64,000 nt of DNA from M3007 sp965249785 (GTDB lineage Bacteria > Bacteroidota > Bacteroidia > Chitinophagales > Saprospiraceae): positions 1 to 64,000 of the forward strand of contig CBDFMU010000030.1 of assembly GCA_965249785.1 (NCBI GenBank), given 5' to 3'. The notes below the pieces were generated by a model. That model was not told where the DNA came from. It saw only the letters and a list, made by a program, of their open reading frames with translations, and ran no database searches. The position numbers and the translations under genes are program-made. Below, one piece after another: positions 42,937 to 52,594 of this stretch (positions are counted from its first letter, which is position 1; every line of letters begins with the position of its first letter).

Positions 42937-44673
42937 ATGAAAGTTCGTATTAAAACCAAAATCGCCACCGCCGTCGCCTTGTTTTTCGTAGCCATTGCCC
43001 TGATTACGATCTTATCCATGTGGTATCTCAATCGCCTCTCCAGCGATGCGCACGCCATCCTGACGGATAATTACGATACGCTGACCTACGTGGAGAGTAT
43101 GCGCAAGGCACTCGACGAGTATGAGCATACACCGTCGGCAAAAAACGAGATGATAGATGATTTTGAGACTGCGCTACAGCAGCAGGAACATAATATCACG
43201 GAAAACGGTGAAGGTGAACGCGCTATCGCTCTGCGCCAATCTTTCGAGCAATTTCGCAAAGACAGTCTGCCGAACGCTTCCACCGTGGCCGAAATGCGCC
43301 AAAAGTTGCTGGAAATAAATGCGCTCAACCTCCAAGCTATCGTCCGCAAAAACGAAGTCGCCAATCAGACCGCCGACCAGGCCATGCTAATAATCAGCAT
43401 GATTGGGACTTTTATATTGCTCATTATATTCAGTGCTATCGTCAATTTTCCAGGCTACATCGCCAATCCCATTGCCCGACTCACGGAGGGCATTCGCAGT
43501 ATTGCTGCCAAAAACTATGGCGAACGACTGGAATTCGAGGGAGACGACGAGTTTAACGATGTGGCTACGGCTTTCAACGAAATGGCCGAACGACTCGATG
43601 CCTACGAACACTCCAATCTGGCGGAGTTGCTATTTGAAAAACGCCGCATTGAGGCACTCATCGCCGGGCTGCAAGATGCGGTGATTGGGCTGGACGAAAA
43701 TCAGCGCGTGCTCTTTGCCAATCCAGTCGCCTGTACCTTACTGGGAATGCGCGCCGCCGATCTGCTGGGCAAATACGCGCCGGATGTGGCCGTACACAAC
43801 GATCTGTTCCGGGCTATTCTGCAAAACGGCGCAACTGGCCAGCCACTCAAAATTTTTGCCGATGGCAAAGAGAGCCATTTTACCCAGGAAAATTTGGCGG
43901 TCAATGTGGAGCAGAACCGGCAAACACGCATGGCAGGCAGCGTACTGATCTTGCGCAATATTACCCCGTTCAAAGAACTAGATCTGGCTAAAACCAACTT
44001 CATTGCCACTATATCACACGAGCTGAAAACGCCGATAGCGGCCATCAAAATGTCGCTCAAATTGCTCGGCGATGAACGCATCGGCGCCTTGAACGGAGAA
44101 CAACAAAAACTGGCCACCCAAATGGGGCAAGAGAGCGAACGCTTGTTGCGCATCACGGGCGAACTGCTCGATGTGGCACAGATCGAGAATGGTAACATCC
44201 GACTAAGTCTTAGTCCAACCCGCATTCCCGACCTGGTGACCTACGCAACCGAAGCCGTGCAAAGCATATTGACAGACAAGCATTTACGAGTCGAAACGCA
44301 CTTTTCCGACCAATTACCCGAGCTGAATATAGATGCCGAAAAAACGGCTTGGGTGCTGGTAAATTTGCTAAATAATGCCGCTAAATATTCACCGGAAGGC
44401 GAACGCATCGTTGTGGAAGCCACTCGTGACAATGGGTTAGTGGTGATAAAAGTCCACGATTTTGGGCCCGGCATTGATGAGAAATATCAGCAGCGTTTGT
44501 TTGAAAAATTTTTCCAGGCACCAACCAGCAATCGGGAAACTGCCAAGAATGGTTCCGGGCTGGGGCTGGCTATTTCCAAGGATTTTATTGAAGCCCAGGG
44601 CGGCCATATTTGGGTAGAAAGTAGCTTGGGCAGTGGTGCGCAGTTTGCCTTTTCTTTACCAGTAGCGAGTTGA
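42937..44673 (+). CDS. Sensor histidine kinase (HAMP-PAS-HisKA-HATPase) paired with KdpD
   Basis: 578 residues from MKVRIKTKIATAVALFFVAI. Two membrane helices (about 10-30 and 150-175) enclose a periplasmic helical sensor. Then come HAMP (about 175-230), PAS (about 240-345), HisKA with phospho-acceptor His361 (ATISHELKTPIAAIK) and the ATPase domain (LLNNAAKYSPEG, DFGPGI, GSGLGLAI). It autophosphorylates and passes phosphate to a response regulator, which is not encoded within the window. As it directly follows the kinase-less KdpD, it probably supplies that protein's output module. Confidence 0.92.
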   Translation: MKVRIKTKIATAVALFFVAIALITILSMWYLNRLSSDAHAILTDNYDTLTYVESMRKALDEYEHTPSAKNEMIDDFETALQQQEHNITENGEGERAIALRQSFEQFRKDSLPNASTVAEMRQKLLEINALNLQAIVRKNEVANQTADQAMLIISMIGTFILLIIFSAIVNFPGYIANPIARLTEGIRSIAAKNYGERLEFEGDDEFNDVATAFNEMAERLDAYEHSNLAELLFEKRRIEALIAGLQDAVIGLDENQRVLFANPVACTLLGMRAADLLGKYAPDVAVHNDLFRAILQNGATGQPLKIFADGKESHFTQENLAVNVEQNRQTRMAGSVLILRNITPFKELDLAKTNFIATISHELKTPIAAIKMSLKLLGDERIGALNGEQQKLATQMGQESERLLRITGELLDVAQIENGNIRLSLSPTRIPDLVTYATEAVQSILTDKHLRVETHFSDQLPELNIDAEKTAWVLVNLLNNAAKYSPEGERIVVEATRDNGLVVIKVHDFGPGIDEKYQQRLFEKFFQAPTSNRETAKNGSGLGLAISKDFIEAQGGHIWVESSLGSGAQFAFSLPVAS

Positions 44674-45080
44674 AATAAGGGGACAGCGGATGTAGCTTTC
44701 GCAAAATTAACAGTGGATAAATTGCTCGCTCCGTCCATCGGTGTATTACTGTGACAGGACATTTCTTAGCCAAAAAACAGCCTGCGTAATAGTATATTTA
44801 TAGGCTAAAAATTATATTGTAAGTAGTAAATTGGCATACTGATTAACTTTTAAAAAACATTTTAGGCTGCTACCAAACCACCTAAAGCAAGATATTTGCG
44901 CCCGCAAATAAAGGTGGGGCCATCCTTTTACATTTTCTGATGTGTAAGGTTCTCTTCGGCAGTACACCAATAGCGGCAAAAAGTCGTTGGTAGAATTATG
45001 GCAAATGGTTGGTCATCAGCCATTTGTAATTTTTTATCGAATCTTACCAACCGCTATCTTCACTCATTCACTCAATAGTA
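44674..45080. other. Gene-less spacer between kinase and M28 peptidase
   Basis: About 400 bp of AT-rich DNA. Apart from the hairpin TATTTGCG-CC-CGCAAATA near 44900 and a terminator-like hairpin at 45002-45037, nothing specific was seen; no convincing ORF, tRNA or riboswitch. Confidence 0.4.
45002..45037 (+). terminator. Terminator-like hairpin upstream of the M28 peptidase
   Basis: CAAATGG pairs with CCATTTG around an 11-nt loop, followed by TAATTTTTTAT. It lies 44 bp before the peptidase start. Confidence 0.5.
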
Positions 45081-46721
45081 ATGAAACTACGCCTTCTACT
45101 ATTTCTGTTGTTACCTGCCATCTATCTGACTGCCCAACAGGATACAACTTCCAAATCAACTCTTGCTATTCCGAAACCGGCTCCCATGCAATATACAGTG
45201 CCCGATCCGGTGCGCTTTGGAGAAATGATCAAGGCAGAAGACCTGAAAACGCTGCTTTATTCGCTGGCGGCAGATTCCATGCAAGGTCGCGAAACCGGCG
45301 AGCCTGGTCAGCGGAAAGCGGCTGCCTACATCGCCGCGCAGTTCAAAGCAATAGGGTTGCCTGCCGAAGCTGATCGCAACAGCTATTTTCAGGATATTCA
45401 CATGCAAAACGATTCCTGGAAAGATATTGGTCTCAAGGCAGGCGCACAGGAATTTAAAAACCGGACAGATTTTTACGTATTCCCAGCGGACATTACTGAT
45501 ACGCCCCTGACCAATGTGGAAGAGGTCGTGTTCGTGGGTTACGGTATTGAAGATGAGAAATATAGCGATTACACGAAGGCAGATGTAAGTGGCAAGGCCG
45601 TTATTTTTTATGATGGCGAACCGATGGATGCTAAGGGCCACTCGCTGGTGACTGGCAACGATTTTCGTTCTAATTGGTCCGTAGACTGGCGCCGAAAGGT
45701 GCAACTCGCCAAGCAAAAAGGGGCTACGATGGCTTTTATCGTGGATACGCGCTTCGATGAGAACCTGAAAACGAACAGAAAACTCATTTCTACTTCCGGC
45801 TGGACACCGTCTTCTACGCCCCGCGACAAAAAATCTGTCGAAGGCTTTATCAACGCAGTGTTTGTTTCGCCAGCAACAGCGACGGCCCTATTGGGAAGCA
45901 AAAGCAGTAAAATCGAAGATGCCCTAGCCGATCTGCGTGCAGGCAAAGGCTTCAAACCGATCAAGGTAAAAACCAAAATCGAAGTCCGCCTGGACAAAGA
46001 GACGAAACGGCTGGAAGGCGCCAACGTGATTGGTATTATTCCCGGCTCTGATTCGCTGCTCAAAAAAGAATTTGTACTAGTGACGGCGCACTATGATCAT
46101 CTGGGTATGCCCGATAGCACGATTATTTATCATGGTGCCGACGATAATGCCTCCGGTACTTCGGCGGTGATCGCTATCGCCCGAGCCTTCGCGGCAGCGA
46201 AGAAACAAGGCGTTGGCCCCAAACGAAGCGTGATTTGTATGCTGGTCAGTGGCGAAGAAAAAGGGCTGCTTGGTTCGCAGTTTTACACGGAATTTCCCAT
46301 TTTCCCGCTGTCAAAAACCATCGTTGACATTAATATAGATATGATTGGACGGGTAGATGACCGCCATACCAACAAGCCCGACTATATCTACGTGATTGGT
46401 TCGGACCGAATGAGCAATGAACTGCACTATATCAACGAACGCGCCAACAGCACGTATACCAAACTGGACTTGGATTATAAATATAATGCTAAAGACGATC
46501 CAAACCACTTCTACGAACGCAGCGACCATTATAATTTTGCCAAGAAAGGCGTACCGGCCATCTTTTATTTCAATGGTACACATGCCGACTATCATAAGCC
46601 GACCGATACAGCAGACAAAATTAATTTTGATGCAATGACCAAACGGGCTAAACTGGCTTTTTACACCGCCTGGGATGCCGCTAATCGGCCTTCCAAGCTG
46701 CCAATAGATGTGAAGCAGTAA
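45081..46721 (+). CDS. Secreted M28 family metallopeptidase
   Basis: 546 residues with a signal peptide (MKLRLLLFLLLPAIYLTAQ). An aminopeptidase of the M28 fold with two zinc ions: ligands are His near 336 (VTAHYDHLG), Asp near 354 (GADDNASGTSA), the general base and ligand Glu pair near 391 (SGEEKGLLG), Asp near 419 (IDMIGR) and His near 482 (SDHYNF). An inserted PA-type domain spans about 120-310. It is likely periplasmic or secreted and removes N-terminal residues from peptides. Single-gene unit with terminator downstream. Confidence 0.93.
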   Translation: MKLRLLLFLLLPAIYLTAQQDTTSKSTLAIPKPAPMQYTVPDPVRFGEMIKAEDLKTLLYSLAADSMQGRETGEPGQRKAAAYIAAQFKAIGLPAEADRNSYFQDIHMQNDSWKDIGLKAGAQEFKNRTDFYVFPADITDTPLTNVEEVVFVGYGIEDEKYSDYTKADVSGKAVIFYDGEPMDAKGHSLVTGNDFRSNWSVDWRRKVQLAKQKGATMAFIVDTRFDENLKTNRKLISTSGWTPSSTPRDKKSVEGFINAVFVSPATATALLGSKSSKIEDALADLRAGKGFKPIKVKTKIEVRLDKETKRLEGANVIGIIPGSDSLLKKEFVLVTAHYDHLGMPDSTIIYHGADDNASGTSAVIAIARAFAAAKKQGVGPKRSVICMLVSGEEKGLLGSQFYTEFPIFPLSKTIVDINIDMIGRVDDRHTNKPDYIYVIGSDRMSNELHYINERANSTYTKLDLDYKYNAKDDPNHFYERSDHYNFAKKGVPAIFYFNGTHADYHKPTDTADKINFDAMTKRAKLAFYTAWDAANRPSKLPIDVKQ

Positions 46722-46759
46722 GCTACTATTGGCGGGCAACCGCAGATAAATATGTTATT

Positions 46760-46800
46760 AAAACTCCCGTTGGCAACTGTTGCCGACGGGAGTTTTAATT
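46760..46800 (+). terminator. Terminator of the M28 peptidase gene
   Basis: AAAACTCCCGT pairs with ACGGGAGTTTT, with inner TGGCAAC/GTTGCC complementarity and a T-rich end, 39 bp after the stop. Confidence 0.8.
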
Positions 46801-46870
46801 TATTTTAGTGAAACCATCGTGCTTCAGCATGGCATTGTTTTTTCCGCTTGCCAAAGAAAAACAAGCACTG

Positions 46871-47653
46871 ATGAAATTAAAAAACAAAGTCGCCTTCATT
46901 ACCGGAGGAAGTTCAGGCATTGGTAAAGCTACTGCGCTGTTATTTGCCAAAGAAGGCGCGAAAGTTTGTGTAGCCAGCCGCTCGGAAGAGGAACTTCAAA
47001 TAACAGTGGGAGAAATTGAAAAATCTGGCGGTACGGCCATTTTTGCCCAAGCGGATGTTTCAAATCCCAAGGAATTGGAGCAGGCCATCGCCAAAACCAT
47101 CCAGTCTTTTGGTCAGCTGGATATAGTTTTTGTCAATGCTGGTATTAATGGCGTGTGGGCACCGATTGAGGAATTGGAACCGGAAGAATGGGATAAAACG
47201 CTGTCTATCAATCTCAAGGGTACTTTTTTGACCGCCAAATATGCTATTCCACATTTGAAAAAAGATGGTGGCTCTATCATCGTCACTGCTTCGATAAACG
47301 GTACCCGCATTTTTAGTAATTCCGGTGCTACGGCCTATTCCTGCTCCAAAGCTGCACAGGTAGCTTTCACCAAAATGGCTGCGCTGGAACTTGCCAGGCA
47401 TCGCATCCGCGTCAACGTCGTTTGCCCCGGTTGGATTGAAACGGACATCGAGGGAAGCACCGAAAAACGCCACATCGAGCAGATAAAAGCCCCCGTAGAA
47501 TATCCCGAAGGCGTGGTACCGCTTACCGATGGCGCGCCCGGCAAGGCGCATCAAGTAGCGCAGTTAGTGCTGTTTCTCGCCTCCGATGATTCGTCGCATA
47601 TTACTGGCACAGAAGTCTGGATTGATGGCGCGGAGTCGCTTTTGCAAGGGTAA
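46871..47653 (+). CDS. Short-chain dehydrogenase/reductase
   Basis: 260 residues from MKLKNKVAFITGGSSGIG. The NAD(P) loop is TGGSSGIG, NAG is in FVNAGINGVW, and the catalytic Ser, Tyr and Lys appear as VTASINGT and AYSCSKAAQVAF. PGWIETDIEG and the C-terminal GTEVWIDGAESLLQG are typical of classical SDRs. Cytoplasmic; the substrate is not predictable. The start at 46871 is preferred to an in-frame one at 46808. It converges with the M48 peptidase gene with a 45-bp hairpin-bearing gap. Confidence 0.93.
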   Translation: MKLKNKVAFITGGSSGIGKATALLFAKEGAKVCVASRSEEELQITVGEIEKSGGTAIFAQADVSNPKELEQAIAKTIQSFGQLDIVFVNAGINGVWAPIEELEPEEWDKTLSINLKGTFLTAKYAIPHLKKDGGSIIVTASINGTRIFSNSGATAYSCSKAAQVAFTKMAALELARHRIRVNVVCPGWIETDIEGSTEKRHIEQIKAPVEYPEGVVPLTDGAPGKAHQVAQLVLFLASDDSSHITGTEVWIDGAESLLQG

Positions 47654-47659
47654 CGCCGA

Positions 47660-47692
47660 AACCCCGTTCGGTGTGAGTAGCCGAACAGGGTT
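47660..47692. terminator. Hairpin between convergent SDR and M48 genes
   Basis: AACC-C-CGTTCGG pairs with CCGAACAGGGTT around a 9-nt loop, without a clear T run on either side. It may act as a bidirectional terminator. Confidence 0.45.
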
Positions 47693-47697
47693 CAGTA

Positions 47698-48514
47698 TTA
47701 CTTTCCTTGTGCCCGATACTTTTCAATCGCCGCCTGAATATGCTCTTTGCGGTTATCCGGGTCGGGGTGCGTGCTTTGAAATTCCCGGGACGCGATTAGG
47801 GCCAGAAGACCGTTTCAGAATTTCCATTACCCCAATCATCTGCTCTGGGTCGTAGCCCGACTCCATCATAAAGCGGACCCCCAAATCATCGGCCTGCAAT
47901 TCCTGATCGCGGCCATATTTAAGTTGGAGCATATTGGATACCATTTGGGCGAGGTAGCCGCTATTGGGGCTGTTGGGATTGTAAGTGGCCATCGTGACGG
48001 CTCCCGTAAGGCCCTGAGCCAATTCCATTTGGGCCAGTTTTTCGGCACTATGCCGGGCTACTACGTGACCAATTTCGTGGCCAATAACTCCTGCCAGTTG
48101 GGCTTCATTTTCCAATTTAGAAAGCAAAGCAGCAGTTATAAAAACCTGTCCGCCGGGCAAAGCAAAAGCATTAATCGTTTGATTATCAGCCAGCAAATGG
48201 AAATCGAAGTCGCCGTGGTAGACCGTTTTGCCAGCATCACCCAGTTTGACAAGTTTTTGGCCGACGGCCTTCACCTGGGCATCGGCCTGGGTACCACGGA
48301 TTTCGCCACCCATCTCGGAGATCATTTGCGGCGCACTTTGCAGGCCCATAGCGATTTCCTGGTCAGGCGTCATCGAAATATGTTGATTTTCGCCAGTAAC
48401 GTCGTTGGTGACGCTGTTGCTACAGTATTTGAATAGCGTAAAAGCGGCCATAGCGACGGCGATAAGGATAGTGGGTGACAGGCGAAGACCTCCGCCCTGA
48501 TTTTGTCCAAACAT
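47698..48514 (-). CDS. M48 family zinc metalloprotease, frame broken near the C-terminus
   Basis: The N-terminal hydrophobic helix (LSPTILIAVAMAAFTLF) anchors it. The zinc site is HEIGH (146-150) plus the Glu of QELQADDLG, as in BepA/LoiP-type periplasmic proteases. The open frame ends at 47753 after KHAPRPG. Removing one G in GGG at 47787-47789 instead gives VPEFQSTHPDPDNRKEHIQ and onward to a stop at 47698, exactly the family C-terminus. So the real gene likely runs to 47698, and the break is a one-base insertion (error or mutation). Probable role: quality control of envelope proteins. 36 bp of leader precede its start at 48514. Confidence 0.85.
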
Positions 48515-48534
48515 CGTTTTTCGTTTTAGGATAA

Positions 48535-48574
48535 ATAAAAAAGCGGGCGACTGGAATGACCCATTTCGCCCGCT
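48535..48574 (-). terminator. Terminator of the thioesterase-YihY-AAA operon
   Basis: On the minus strand AGCGGGCGA pairs with TCGCCCGCT and a T run follows. It lies 99 bp after the AAA gene's stop codon and just before the M48 start. Confidence 0.8.
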
Positions 48575-48635
48575 AAGGTATTTTTAAATAAAAAACGGTG
48601 CCGTATTTTTTAGTAGTAAATCGCGTAATGCTCTC

Positions 48636-48668
48636 CCCTTTTTCTCACCCTCTCACCTCTCTCACAGT
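48636..48668 (-). repeat. GTGAGA-word run after the AAA ATPase gene
   Basis: Four or five GTGAGA words on the coding strand directly after the stop codon, the same word as at 42829-42861. Confidence 0.6.
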
Positions 48669-48672
48669 CTCT

Positions 48673-50163
48673 CTAATTAAAAAGGTCGCGCATATCCACG
48701 TCGTCGTCTTTCAGGTTGCCCGCTAGAAAATCTTTGAATACCCATTTAGTTTCAATAAATTCCTTGCTCAGCACCTCAAATTCCGCCAAACCGTGCAACA
48801 CCAACTCCATGTAGGTGTAGGCTTCCAATTCGTCCAATCCAGCGGTGCCGTCCACAAATTTCTTCAAACCCGCCACTTGATCCAGTTCCAGGAAAAACTT
48901 TTTGCCTGGCAAGTCAGTCAGTAAATCCACCGAATTGCCCCCGGCAAACCACGCCCGAATCGTGCCATAAGGATCACGCTCCTGGCCTTTTTTCAGTTTG
49001 GTTGGATTGGGGAAAGTTTTCAAAAATTCTTTCTTGATCGCCGCACCGATAATATTCAGGGCTACTACGTGCGGGCCTTCCTGTTCACCTTCGTACACCA
49101 TTTCCACCTTGCCAGTTAGGGCTGGAATGACGCCCCAGAAATCAGTCAGGCGAGCCGTGGTTTTATCCTCGTCATTGCGCAGCAAACGGCGTTCAGCAGA
49201 AGAGTACAGGTTTTCGTAAGCACTGATCGTCAGACGCGCACTCACGCCGCTCTTTTTATCTACAAACTCACTTTCACGGGCAGCAAAAGCAATTTCTTCG
49301 ATTAAATCTTTCAACACCGTCGGGACACGAATACGATCGCGCTGTTCAGCACTGATGCGCGCTTCCTGTTCGGTGATCTTGCGGCCCACTTCAATAGACG
49401 ACGGATAGTGTGTCGTGATCTGGCTTTCGATCCGGTCTTTCAGCGGCGTAATGATGCTGCCTCGGTTGGTGTAATCTTCGGGATTGGCCGTGAAAACAAA
49501 TTCTACATCGAGCGGAAGTCTTAGTTTAAAGCCCCGAATCTGCATATCACCTTCCTGCAATACGTTGAACAGCGATACCTGAATCCGCGCCTGCAAATCG
49601 GGCAACTCGTTGATAACGAACAAACAACGATGCGAACGCGGAATCAGACCAAAGTGAATAACTCGCTCGTCTGAATAAGGCAAGCGTAGATTAGCCGCTT
49701 TGATCGGGTCCACATCACCCACCAAATCGGCGATGCTTACGTCGGGCGTAGCCAATTTTTCTACATAGCGTTCGTCGCGGTGCATCCACTCAATAGGCGT
49801 CGCGTCGCCATGCAGCGCAATGAGGTCTTTGGCCACCCGGCTGATCGGATTGAGCGGATCGTCGTTGAGTTCGCTGCCCGTCACCACCGGAATATATTCA
49901 TCCAGCAGGTGCAGCAGCATCCGCGCAATACGGGTCTTCGCCTGGCCACGCAGACCGAGCAAAAGAATGTTGTGGCGACTCAAAATGGCGCGTTCCACAT
50001 CGGGAATCACGGTATCATCGAAGCCATAAATGCCGGGAAATACGGTTTCTTTTTGGCGAATTTTCTGAATGAGGTTAGAGCGCAATTCATCTTTTACGCT
50101 GCGCGGCTGGTAGCCACTGGCCTTCAATTCGCCGAGGGTGCGAATACGGAGCATATCTTTCAT
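48673..50163 (-). CDS. AAA+ ATPase of the magnesium-chelatase/MoxR type
   Basis: 496 residues. Walker A is GLRGQAKTR (about 70-78), a GxxGxAKT form. Walker B reads LFVINELPDL, and sensor I is FTANPEDYTNRGSI. The core resembles ChlI/MoxR-type ATPases, followed by a long C-terminal helical region ending in DDDVDMRDLFN. MoxR-like ATPases remodel proteins, often with a VWA-domain partner; no VWA gene is adjacent. Last gene of a minus-strand run behind a YihY protein and a thioesterase, with a REP-like element in the YihY-AAA gap. Confidence 0.87.
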   Translation of the reverse strand: MKDMLRIRTLGELKASGYQPRSVKDELRSNLIQKIRQKETVFPGIYGFDDTVIPDVERAILSRHNILLLGLRGQAKTRIARMLLHLLDEYIPVVTGSELNDDPLNPISRVAKDLIALHGDATPIEWMHRDERYVEKLATPDVSIADLVGDVDPIKAANLRLPYSDERVIHFGLIPRSHRCLFVINELPDLQARIQVSLFNVLQEGDMQIRGFKLRLPLDVEFVFTANPEDYTNRGSIITPLKDRIESQITTHYPSSIEVGRKITEQEARISAEQRDRIRVPTVLKDLIEEIAFAARESEFVDKKSGVSARLTISAYENLYSSAERRLLRNDEDKTTARLTDFWGVIPALTGKVEMVYEGEQEGPHVVALNIIGAAIKKEFLKTFPNPTKLKKGQERDPYGTIRAWFAGGNSVDLLTDLPGKKFFLELDQVAGLKKFVDGTAGLDELEAYTYMELVLHGLAEFEVLSKEFIETKWVFKDFLAGNLKDDDVDMRDLFN

Positions 50164-50249
50164 AAGCCGTTAGAAACAGGGAGGGGCGGATTTTGTTTGC
50201 GGGAGAGAAAATTCCTGACAAAAAAGATTGGCAAGAACTACCGTATTGT

Positions 50250-50350
50250 GGTGTAAGCCGCGTTTGTCATCCTGTCGGGAACCGTCCACGCCTTAGTACA
50301 CGACGTGGACGGTTCCCGGCAGGATGACAAAGGTGATGTGTTCTACGCCA
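50250..50350. repeat. REP-like palindromic element, copy 2
   Basis: Core TGTCATCCTGTCGGGAACCG with its complement ending CAGGATGACA (50266-50329), flanked by GTGTTCTACG and GTGTAAGC. Inverted relative to copy 1 at 38915-39015; arms nearly identical, centres differ. Confidence 0.85.
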
Positions 50351-50357
50351 AAAAAAT

Positions 50358-51410
50358 TTAACTTTCGGGCACCTGTTCCGATGAAGCAACCGGTACTTTC
50401 TGCCGCCGCAGCCGTTCGCGCAGCACCACGATACCCGCATTTACCTCAAAGCCAATCAGCAAAATCATGCAGTTCAATTGGATCCAGACCATAAGCACGA
50501 TCAGGGTGCCGATGGAGCCGTAGACTTTATTATAGTTGCCAAAATTATCTACGTAAAACGAAAAGCCCCAGGAAGTTGCGATGGACATCACCGTCGCCAA
50601 CGTAGCACCGGGATTGAAAAACGGAATGGGGCGACGAATGGAAGAACCGTAACGGTAAATGGAGGAAAAAGTGGCGTAAAAAAGCGACAACACCACGATC
50701 CAGCGGAAAGTAAACAGGGCCATTCGGGTGAGCCAGTCCGCATCAATATATTGAATGAGAAATTGCAAAAGGATGTTACCCAAAATCACCAGCACCACCG
50801 AAGCGACCAGCACAAAACCCACCAAAAAGGTCAGTTGGATGGCCATCACGCGTTTTTGGAAGCCATTTCGACGCTTAAACGTGGCTTTATAGTCTTTTTC
50901 CAAACCCTGCATCATGGAAAGCATCCCATTGGAAGCAAACCAGATGGCCAAAAAGAAACCCAAAGAAAGCAATCCGCCGCGCGGAATAGTGGCAATGTTC
51001 TGGATGGTTTTGAAGAGCATTTGGCCGGCATTTCCGGGCATCATTTCATGGATGGATTCGTTGAGTACGGTGTCGAAATTACTGTATAGCGGCGTGTAGG
51101 CCAGCAGCGTAAATAACACGATGATGGACGGGAAAATAGCCATGAAAAAGCTATACGACATGGAATTGGCGCGGGTCACAATCGCATCTTCCTGGGTTTC
51201 TTTGTTGATAAAAACCACCAGATTGTACACTGGAATTCCTTGCAAGCCTGGCAATGAATTCTTTTTTGCCCAATTCAAAGCCCGTATCCAGCGGGGATGT
51301 TGGATAAAATAAAGACGAACCCGCGCTAAAAACCCATTCAGGGCCACGAAGAACGCTTTTATTAGGCGCGTAAGATTGGAAAACTGGTTAGACAAATAAC
51401 TCATAGTCAT
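50358..51410 (-). CDS. YihY/BrkB family inner-membrane protein
   Basis: 350 residues. Six membrane helices with the family signatures ANSMSYSFFMAIFPSIIVLF (helix 1), GLLSLGFFLAIWFASNGMLS, FYATFSSIYRYG and IVLMVWIQLNCMILLIGFEV. The start is one of two ATGs at 51410 or 51404; the longer frame to 51581 overlaps the neighbouring gene. The family is widespread and its biochemical role is unsettled (older RNase BN label withdrawn). It lies between a thioesterase and an AAA ATPase gene. Confidence 0.93.
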   Translation of the reverse strand: MTMSYLSNQFSNLTRLIKAFFVALNGFLARVRLYFIQHPRWIRALNWAKKNSLPGLQGIPVYNLVVFINKETQEDAIVTRANSMSYSFFMAIFPSIIVLFTLLAYTPLYSNFDTVLNESIHEMMPGNAGQMLFKTIQNIATIPRGGLLSLGFFLAIWFASNGMLSMMQGLEKDYKATFKRRNGFQKRVMAIQLTFLVGFVLVASVVLVILGNILLQFLIQYIDADWLTRMALFTFRWIVVLSLFYATFSSIYRYGSSIRRPIPFFNPGATLATVMSIATSWGFSFYVDNFGNYNKVYGSIGTLIVLMVWIQLNCMILLIGFEVNAGIVVLRERLRRQKVPVASSEQVPES

Positions 51411-51477
51411 ATCAATAATCGGCGGGCAATTTGTCGGGTAAGATTCTTTTTTTGCCGGGATTTTCGATGGAAAACGT

Positions 51478-51891
51478 TTAGACGCTGAAGTAAGGCCGAA
51501 GTTTCTCCAACATAAATTCCGGGGCCGATACCACTTTTTTATTTTTAGCATCAAAGAAACAAAGCCGCACTCGACCAGCATTTATCATTTTTCCTTTGGC
51601 GTTTTTTATTTCCACGTGAAAGATAATATATTCGTCCGGCAACCGCCGAATTTCGGTGCGCACCGTGAGTAGATCGTCGTAATAAGCCGGACGTACAAAG
51701 CGCATATCGAGGCTCACAACTGGCAACCAAATACCATGCACTTCTTCTAACTCCTTGTAAGACAGGCCCATTGAGCGCATCGTTTCGACCCGGCCCACCT
51801 CATAATACTCGGCATAACGCCCGTAATACAGGTAGCCCATTTGATCGGTTTCGCCGTAGCGGACGCGGAGTTGCGTATCGTGTGCGTACAT
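51478..51891 (-). CDS. Acyl-CoA thioesterase, YbgC/4HBT family
   Basis: 137 residues, a single hotdog domain. RVRYGETDQMGYLYYGRYAEY carries the catalytic Asp and the turn of the 4HBT family; WLPVVSLDMRFVRPAYYDDLL and RVRLCFFD follow. It hydrolyses acyl-CoA thioesters; chain-length preference unknown. Cytoplasmic. First gene of the run that continues with the YihY protein, and divergent from the gene at 52013. Confidence 0.92.
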   Translation of the reverse strand: MYAHDTQLRVRYGETDQMGYLYYGRYAEYYEVGRVETMRSMGLSYKELEEVHGIWLPVVSLDMRFVRPAYYDDLLTVRTEIRRLPDEYIIFHVEIKNAKGKMINAGRVRLCFFDAKNKKVVSAPEFMLEKLRPYFSV

Positions 51892-52012
51892 GAATATTGC
51901 CTTGTTTGGCCGCTAAGGTAGAGACTGTAGCGGTTGCGTCGTCAGCCATTTGGTAGAACAAATGTGGTGGCACGGCGTTTTTGGATTTCACTTGTACATT
52001 TAAAAACTCAAT

Positions 52013-52442
52013 ATGGATAACGATCTGGAATTGCTTAAACATTTGCCCTATATGTCGCCGATGACCAACCGTGTGGAGGCCTCCAAGCAGAAGGGTTTTA
52101 CGGAAGATTTTGATATAGCGTCGGCCACCCAAATGGTGAGTAATGGTTCCAAAAAAACTTTACGCACCAGAAGAAGTGGACATTGTAAATTTCTACCGTT
52201 TTGAAGGAATGTCCGACCCGGGCGACAACAGTATTTTATATGAAATACAAACCAGCGATGGTGCTAAGGGTACACTGGTGACACCTTATGGCCCGGATTG
52301 CCCGGCCTATGTTGCGGAGTTCGTGGCCAGAATAGAGCAGATAGAAAAACAGCGAAATGGTAGTTCTACTGATACCACGGTGGCTGTGAATTCTATTCCC
52401 CAAACTGTTTACGACGAAGCTACTGATACCAAGGTGGTCTAG
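52013..52442 (+). CDS. Conserved Bacteroidota small protein, frame broken at an A7 run
   Basis: Two frames join into one coherent protein of about 142 residues: MDNDLELLKHLPYMSPMTNR to QMVSNGSKK, then LYAPEEVDIVNFYRFEGMSD to the stop at 52442. The break lies in AAAAAAA at 52151-52157; six A would restore the frame. GFTEDFDI, FYRFEGMSDPGDNSILYEI and GTLVTPYGP match a widespread Bacteroidota family that is often mislabelled phosphoribosylpyrophosphate synthetase; no PRPP-synthase motif is present. Function unknown. Likely a sequence error or slippage site rather than a dead gene. Confidence 0.75.
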
Positions 52443-52500
52443 AAATATTTCGACAGTATTAAATAAAGATTTTCCCTCTTACAATTAGCCATTAATTTCT

Positions 52501-52547
52501 TGATCGCGCACATGCAGGTACAGCCTACGTTTGCGCGATTTTTATTT
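52501..52547 (+). terminator. Terminator downstream of the 52013-52442 gene
   Basis: ATCGCGCA (52503) pairs with TGCGCGAT (52532), followed by TTTTTATTTT. Confidence 0.75.
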
Positions 52548-52594
52548 TAAGGAACGAGCGAAAAATAAGGGCGCACAATATTCTCGCCCCATGT

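Noticed and set aside
44674..45080. tRNA or structured ncRNA in the gap before the M28 peptidase
   Set aside because: No cloverleaf with T-loop GTTCRA and matching acceptor stem could be built; only simple hairpins are present.
52143..52442. Independent 99-aa gene starting at 52143
   Set aside because: Its start falls inside the upstream frame just before an A7 run, and the family N-terminus is in that upstream frame; the two are one gene.
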